From the NCBI RefSeq assembly GCF_004217095.1, contig NZ_SHKO01000001.1:558001-622000 (forward strand): a DNA stretch of 64,000 bases. Reading direction: 5' to 3'. The position numbers were made by a program, and so were the translations under genes. This stretch comes from Advenella incenata. Lineage in GTDB: Bacteria; Pseudomonadota; Gammaproteobacteria; Burkholderiales; Burkholderiaceae_B. The notes under the pieces were generated by a model. The model worked only from the letters and a program-made list of their open reading frames with translations, had not been told where the DNA came from and ran no database searches. Positions 60,786-64,000 of this stretch are shown one piece after another. How positions within the stretch are numbered: the stretch's first letter is position 1; each line of letters starts with the position of its first letter.

Positions 60786-61243
60786 TAAACCACTCCACCC
60801 CATTCGAGGGCGTTCAGGACGCGGCGAACCTGTTTCGCCCCTATTTCTGTTTCGCACTGCATCACTGGACTGTTGCCGCCCAAAGCGTCGTTAGGTGCAG
60901 CCAGCCAGCGAGTTGCTTTTTGTTTGTCTTCAAAAACGTCCTCGGCCAGGATCGCGATCGAAGCTAATCGGTCCAGTCGTTCTGAGGCGACTGAGTCCAG
61001 AGGTTTTTCATCCTTTTTACGGCGCTCATATGTAGACAGTGATAGATTGAGCAAGCGCCCGATGCTTGTGGATGACATGCCGAAGGTCGATTTAGCTGCG
61101 GTAGCCCAAGATACACTCAAACCGGCCGTGATGGACTGGATGCGTTGCCCTTCGCTCATCCGGGCATGAACATGTGCCAGACGCCAGAAGGATGGTGGGG
61201 CAGGGATTTGTTGGTTTTCCCTTAGCGTACGATGAGTTTTCAT
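60785..61243 (-). CDS. Xre/MbcA/ParS-type antitoxin
   Basis: 152 residues. A helix-turn-helix region GLSVSWATAAKSTFGMSSTSIGRLLNLSLSTYERRKKDEKPLD is followed by the C-terminal domain of unknown function typical of this family (DRLASIAILAEDVFEDKQKATRWLAAPNDALGGNSPVMQCETEIGAKQVRRVLNALEWG), which caps the RES toxin's active site. Antitoxins of this class repress their own operon; a palindrome overlapping the promoter lies just upstream. Confidence 0.92.
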   Translation of the reverse strand: MKTHRTLRENQQIPAPPSFWRLAHVHARMSEGQRIQSITAGLSVSWATAAKSTFGMSSTSIGRLLNLSLSTYERRKKDEKPLDSVASERLDRLASIAILAEDVFEDKQKATRWLAAPNDALGGNSPVMQCETEIGAKQVRRVLNALEWGGVV

Positions 61244-61553
61244 GATAGATTATTCAATTGAATATATTAATAGTGTCAAATGAATTATATACCTGCGGAT
61301 GATTTTTGTCAGTTCCCCTGGAATTCATATACATCAAGTAAGCCCCATCCACACTATCTGACATTATTCTGAATAGTATACTTTTCAACTTTATTCTTGT
61401 TGCACCAGCACAATTGTCATAGTGGGAGTATCATAATCACATAAAATCACATATGCATTTTTCCGGGATTAACACGCCCGAATAGTCGTTGCCGAATTAC
61501 CATGGTTTTCAACGTTAATTGCACCCAAACATATCCCGCAGCAAGGAACTGTC
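61244..61553. other. Divergent gap: toxin-antitoxin operon and PQQ dehydrogenase
   Basis: 310 bases with no gene. The left end carries the toxin-antitoxin promoter and operator. The right end has AAGGAACTGTC just before the gcd-like ATG. AT-rich throughout, with no further motif that I can assign. Confidence 0.55.
61251..61279 (-). promoter_or_regulatory. Toxin-antitoxin promoter with palindromic operator
   Basis: On the minus strand a perfect -35 TTGACA (61279-61274) precedes a -10-like TGAATA after 17 bases. The -10 lies inside the perfect 14-bp palindrome TATTCAATTGAATA (61251-61264), which ends 8 bases before the antitoxin start. Binding there would block RNA polymerase, as expected for autorepression. 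Confidence 0.7.
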
Positions 61554-63965
61554 ATGATTAATAAATTAACGAGCATTGTCATCGCGCTCGTCGGACTCGC
61601 GATGCTATACATGGGCGGCAAGCTATGGTTGGTAGGCGGTTCGCCGTTCTACGCCATCCTGGCAATCGGCCTGCTGATTACCGCGGTTCTTTTGTTCATG
61701 AAACGCGTTATCGCTTTGTCTGTCTATGCCGTCATCATGTGGATCGTGATGGGGTGGATTGTTTACGAAGTCGGCTTTGATAAATGGCAATGGATTCCCC
61801 GTGGCGATATTATCGGCCTGATTGGGCTCTGGCTCGCACTGCCGTGGGTGGTGCGTCCGCTGTTCCGGAAACAGAATCCAGGCGCGGTTCGCTCTTTCCA
61901 TCCGTTCCTGGGTGGTACCGTCCTCTTCTCTATTGCACTTGTGATCGGCATGATGTTTTACGATCCGTATCCGCAGCACGGTACTTTGGCGACTGATCGC
62001 AATGCCGCTGATGTTGATGTCGCGCAGAATGACTGGACAGCCTATGGCGGCACGAATAACGGCCTGCGGTTTTCTGCGCTCAAGCAGATTACCAAGGATA
62101 ATGTTGGCGATCTGGAAGTGGCCTGGACCTATCGGACCGGCGACCTGCGTCAGGGCGAAGACGCCAGTGAGTATACCTTTGAGGCTACGCCGTTGAAGGT
62201 AAACAACACGGTATATTTATGCACTGCGCATAATGAAGTGCATGCGCTGAACCCGGAAACGGGCGAGGTGAAATGGAAATATGCGCCTGAGAAAAATCGC
62301 TCCTATTTGCAGCAGCATCAGACATGCCGGGGCGTGAGTTATTATGCAGGCAATGATGTTGCGACGGCTGGCGGCACGCAGCCAGCTGAACCGGCTACCG
62401 CCGGCGCGCCAGCTCAGAGTCCGGCTGCATGCAGCAAGCGCATTCTGAGCGCCACGGCCGATGCCAAACTGGTTGCGCTGGATGCCGATACCGGCAAGCT
62501 CTGCGCAGACTTTGGCCAGAATGGCGTAGTGGACCTTCATGCCAATTTGGGCGAAGTCCGCCCTCATGCATATATGCAGACCGCTGCGCCTCTGGTGGCG
62601 GGCAATCTGGTGATTGTAGGTGGCTCGGTCATGGATAATGGCTATGACAAGGGTAATCCTTCCGGTGTGATCCGCGCATATGATGTCGCGAGCGGCAAAC
62701 TGGTCTGGAACTTTGATCCGGCCAATCCTGACAACACCCAGCCCATTGCGCAAGGGCAGGTTTATCCTCAGGACACGCCTGTGGCCTGGACGACGCTGAG
62801 CGCTGATACCAAGAATGGCATCGTGTATGTGCCTTTCGGCAACGCCTCTCCGGACTTGCTGAGCGATCAGCGTGACCCCAACAGCAATACCGAGAAGTTT
62901 CGTGATGCGCTGGTCGCCCTGGACCTGAAAACCGGTGCGTTCAAATGGCGCTTCCAGTCTTCGGCCAACGATTTATGGGATCGTGATAATCCGTCCCAGC
63001 CTTCACTGTTGGATATTGATTACCAGGGACAAAAGCAGCCTGTGATCGTGCTGCCCACCAAAGTCGGAAATCTGTTTGTGTTGAACCGTTTATCCGGCCA
63101 GGCCGTGTATCCGATCAAACAGGTTGATGTCTCGACGCAGGGCGTGACAGGCGAGACCTACGCGCCAACGCAGCCGGTTTCGGCATTGAACTTTATACCC
63201 GAGCCGCTGACCGAAAAATCCATGTGGGGTATGACGCCATTTGATCAGATGGCATGCCGTATCGAGTTCAACACATTGCGATATGATAGCAACCCCTGGA
63301 CGCCGGCAACCGAAACCGGTTCGTTGGTTTTTCCGGGCAATATTGGAGCTTTCAACTGGGGATCGATCTCCATTGACCCCGAGCGGCAAATCCTGATCGG
63401 TGCACCGGTTCGTCTGGCCTATAAATACAACCTCATCAAGCGCACGCCCGAAACGGCAGACAAACGTCTGTTCACCCAGGAGGATACACCCTACTGGAAC
63501 GAGAATTTTGACGGCACGTATGCAACCCAGATCCGGCAGTTTGCCTCAGCTCTGGGCGTGCCATGTATCGCGCCGCCATGGGGCCGCATGGTCGGGGTTG
63601 ACCTGACCACCGGTAAAACGGCCTGGATGCGTCGCATCGGCAATACTAAAAACCTGAAGACCAGCTTTCTGCCCATGCGCTTTCCCGTTGGCTTCCCAAT
63701 GGGCATGGTGGCGCACGGCGGTCCGCTCACAACCGCTGGCGACGTTGTTTTCCATGGCGCGACGGCAGACAATTTCTTTCGTGCGTATGACATCAATACA
63801 GGCGAGCTGCTTTGGGAAACAGAACTGCCGGCCGGCGCCCAGGCCACGCCGTCCACCTATATGGGATCGGATAATAATCAGTACGTAATTATCGCAGCCG
63901 GCGGGCATGGTTCGCTGGGCACCCAGCAGGGCGATTCGGTGGTCGCGTTCCGATTGAAAAAATAG
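61554..63965 (+). CDS. gcd: PQQ-dependent membrane dehydrogenase, glucose/quinate/shikimate family
   Basis: 803 residues, AAGGAACTGTC before ATG. Five N-terminal membrane helices (residues about 5-145), then the eight-bladed PQQ propeller in the periplasm from about residue 155: WTAYGGTNNGLRFSALKQITKDNVGDLEVAWTYRTGD, GVIRAYDVASGKLVWNFDPA, and FKWRFQSSANDLWDRDNPSQPSL near the active-site Asp region. Ends GGHGSLGTQQGDSVVAFRLKK. Electrons pass to ubiquinone. Glucose and quinate/shikimate enzymes are hard to tell apart by eye, so the gene symbol is a family-level choice. The last 35 bases of the window follow its stop. Confidence 0.85.
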   Translation: MINKLTSIVIALVGLAMLYMGGKLWLVGGSPFYAILAIGLLITAVLLFMKRVIALSVYAVIMWIVMGWIVYEVGFDKWQWIPRGDIIGLIGLWLALPWVVRPLFRKQNPGAVRSFHPFLGGTVLFSIALVIGMMFYDPYPQHGTLATDRNAADVDVAQNDWTAYGGTNNGLRFSALKQITKDNVGDLEVAWTYRTGDLRQGEDASEYTFEATPLKVNNTVYLCTAHNEVHALNPETGEVKWKYAPEKNRSYLQQHQTCRGVSYYAGNDVATAGGTQPAEPATAGAPAQSPAACSKRILSATADAKLVALDADTGKLCADFGQNGVVDLHANLGEVRPHAYMQTAAPLVAGNLVIVGGSVMDNGYDKGNPSGVIRAYDVASGKLVWNFDPANPDNTQPIAQGQVYPQDTPVAWTTLSADTKNGIVYVPFGNASPDLLSDQRDPNSNTEKFRDALVALDLKTGAFKWRFQSSANDLWDRDNPSQPSLLDIDYQGQKQPVIVLPTKVGNLFVLNRLSGQAVYPIKQVDVSTQGVTGETYAPTQPVSALNFIPEPLTEKSMWGMTPFDQMACRIEFNTLRYDSNPWTPATETGSLVFPGNIGAFNWGSISIDPERQILIGAPVRLAYKYNLIKRTPETADKRLFTQEDTPYWNENFDGTYATQIRQFASALGVPCIAPPWGRMVGVDLTTGKTAWMRRIGNTKNLKTSFLPMRFPVGFPMGMVAHGGPLTTAGDVVFHGATADNFFRAYDINTGELLWETELPAGAQATPSTYMGSDNNQYVIIAAGGHGSLGTQQGDSVVAFRLKK

Positions 63966-64000
63966 TATTTCAGGCGCGATTGCTGACCATCGACTTCAAC

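Overview
The window looks like ordinary chromosome of a betaproteobacterium in the Alcaligenaceae/Burkholderiales, most like Advenella, Achromobacter or Bordetella. That placement is inferred from gene content, not from a marker gene. The evidence is two Bug/TctC-type tripartite tricarboxylate binding proteins each beside a LysR regulator, many family III CoA-transferases, a DUF4148 protein, a fused peroxiredoxin-glutaredoxin, TRAP and NitT/TauT transporters, and moderately high GC with AT-rich spacers. I found no rRNA or tRNA gene, phage, insertion sequence or CRISPR array.

Layout. 1-2 kb: end of a lemA/TPM-domain envelope operon. 2.2-5.7 kb: reverse-strand GTPase (DUF3482), membrane partner (DUF2868), DUF1232 protein and a GlsB-type stress protein. 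5.9-8.3 kb: EamA exporter and an exported molybdopterin sulfite-oxidase-like protein. 8.5-12.5 kb: ferric-type ABC importer. 12.8-15.2 kb: a redox pair, a lipoamide-dehydrogenase-like flavoprotein with a C-terminal CxxC tail and a peroxiredoxin-glutaredoxin fusion. 15.2-15.9 kb: a non-coding stretch with decayed tandem repeats. 15.9-22.6 kb: LysO-like exporter, GNAT acetyltransferase, a complete polar amino acid ABC importer, a TauE/SafE anion exporter, DUF3025. 22.6-30.7 kb: CreA, Hsp15, gamma-glutamyltransferase, nitronate monooxygenase, MFS permease, a CoA-transferase with permuted domain order, nitroreductase.

The second half is a catabolic region. 31.0-35.9 kb is a sulfonate-type locus: an SsuABC-like ABC importer enclosed by two TauD-family dioxygenases. 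36.1-38.4 kb holds a pirin/LysR divergent pair and a small DUF4148 protein. 39.3-43.2 kb is a TRAP transporter with an SMP-30 lactonase, suggesting uptake of a sugar acid. 43.3-48.6 kb closely matches the sauRSTU sulfoacetate system: MFS transporter, acyl-CoA ligase and acylating aldehyde dehydrogenase, divergent from an IclR regulator across a 67-bp inverted repeat. 48.7-52.4 kb is LysR/TctC/MaoC/CoA-transferase. 52.5-60.3 kb is LysR/TctC, then a full four-subunit succinate-dehydrogenase-like complex, a two-subunit class I fumarase-like hydratase and a degenerate amidohydrolase.

The last cluster is the best candidate for an undescribed system. Its flavoprotein has Cys where SdhA carries the flavin-linking His and Ala where the RGEGG substrate-site Glu should be, and its amidohydrolase has lost the HxH metal ligands and the catalytic Asp. 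I infer a dedicated route for a substituted dicarboxylate (for example methylsuccinate/mesaconate, or a sulfonated C4 acid), not a spare TCA-cycle enzyme. The window closes with a RES/Xre toxin-antitoxin pair, its palindromic operator, and a PQQ-dependent membrane dehydrogenase.
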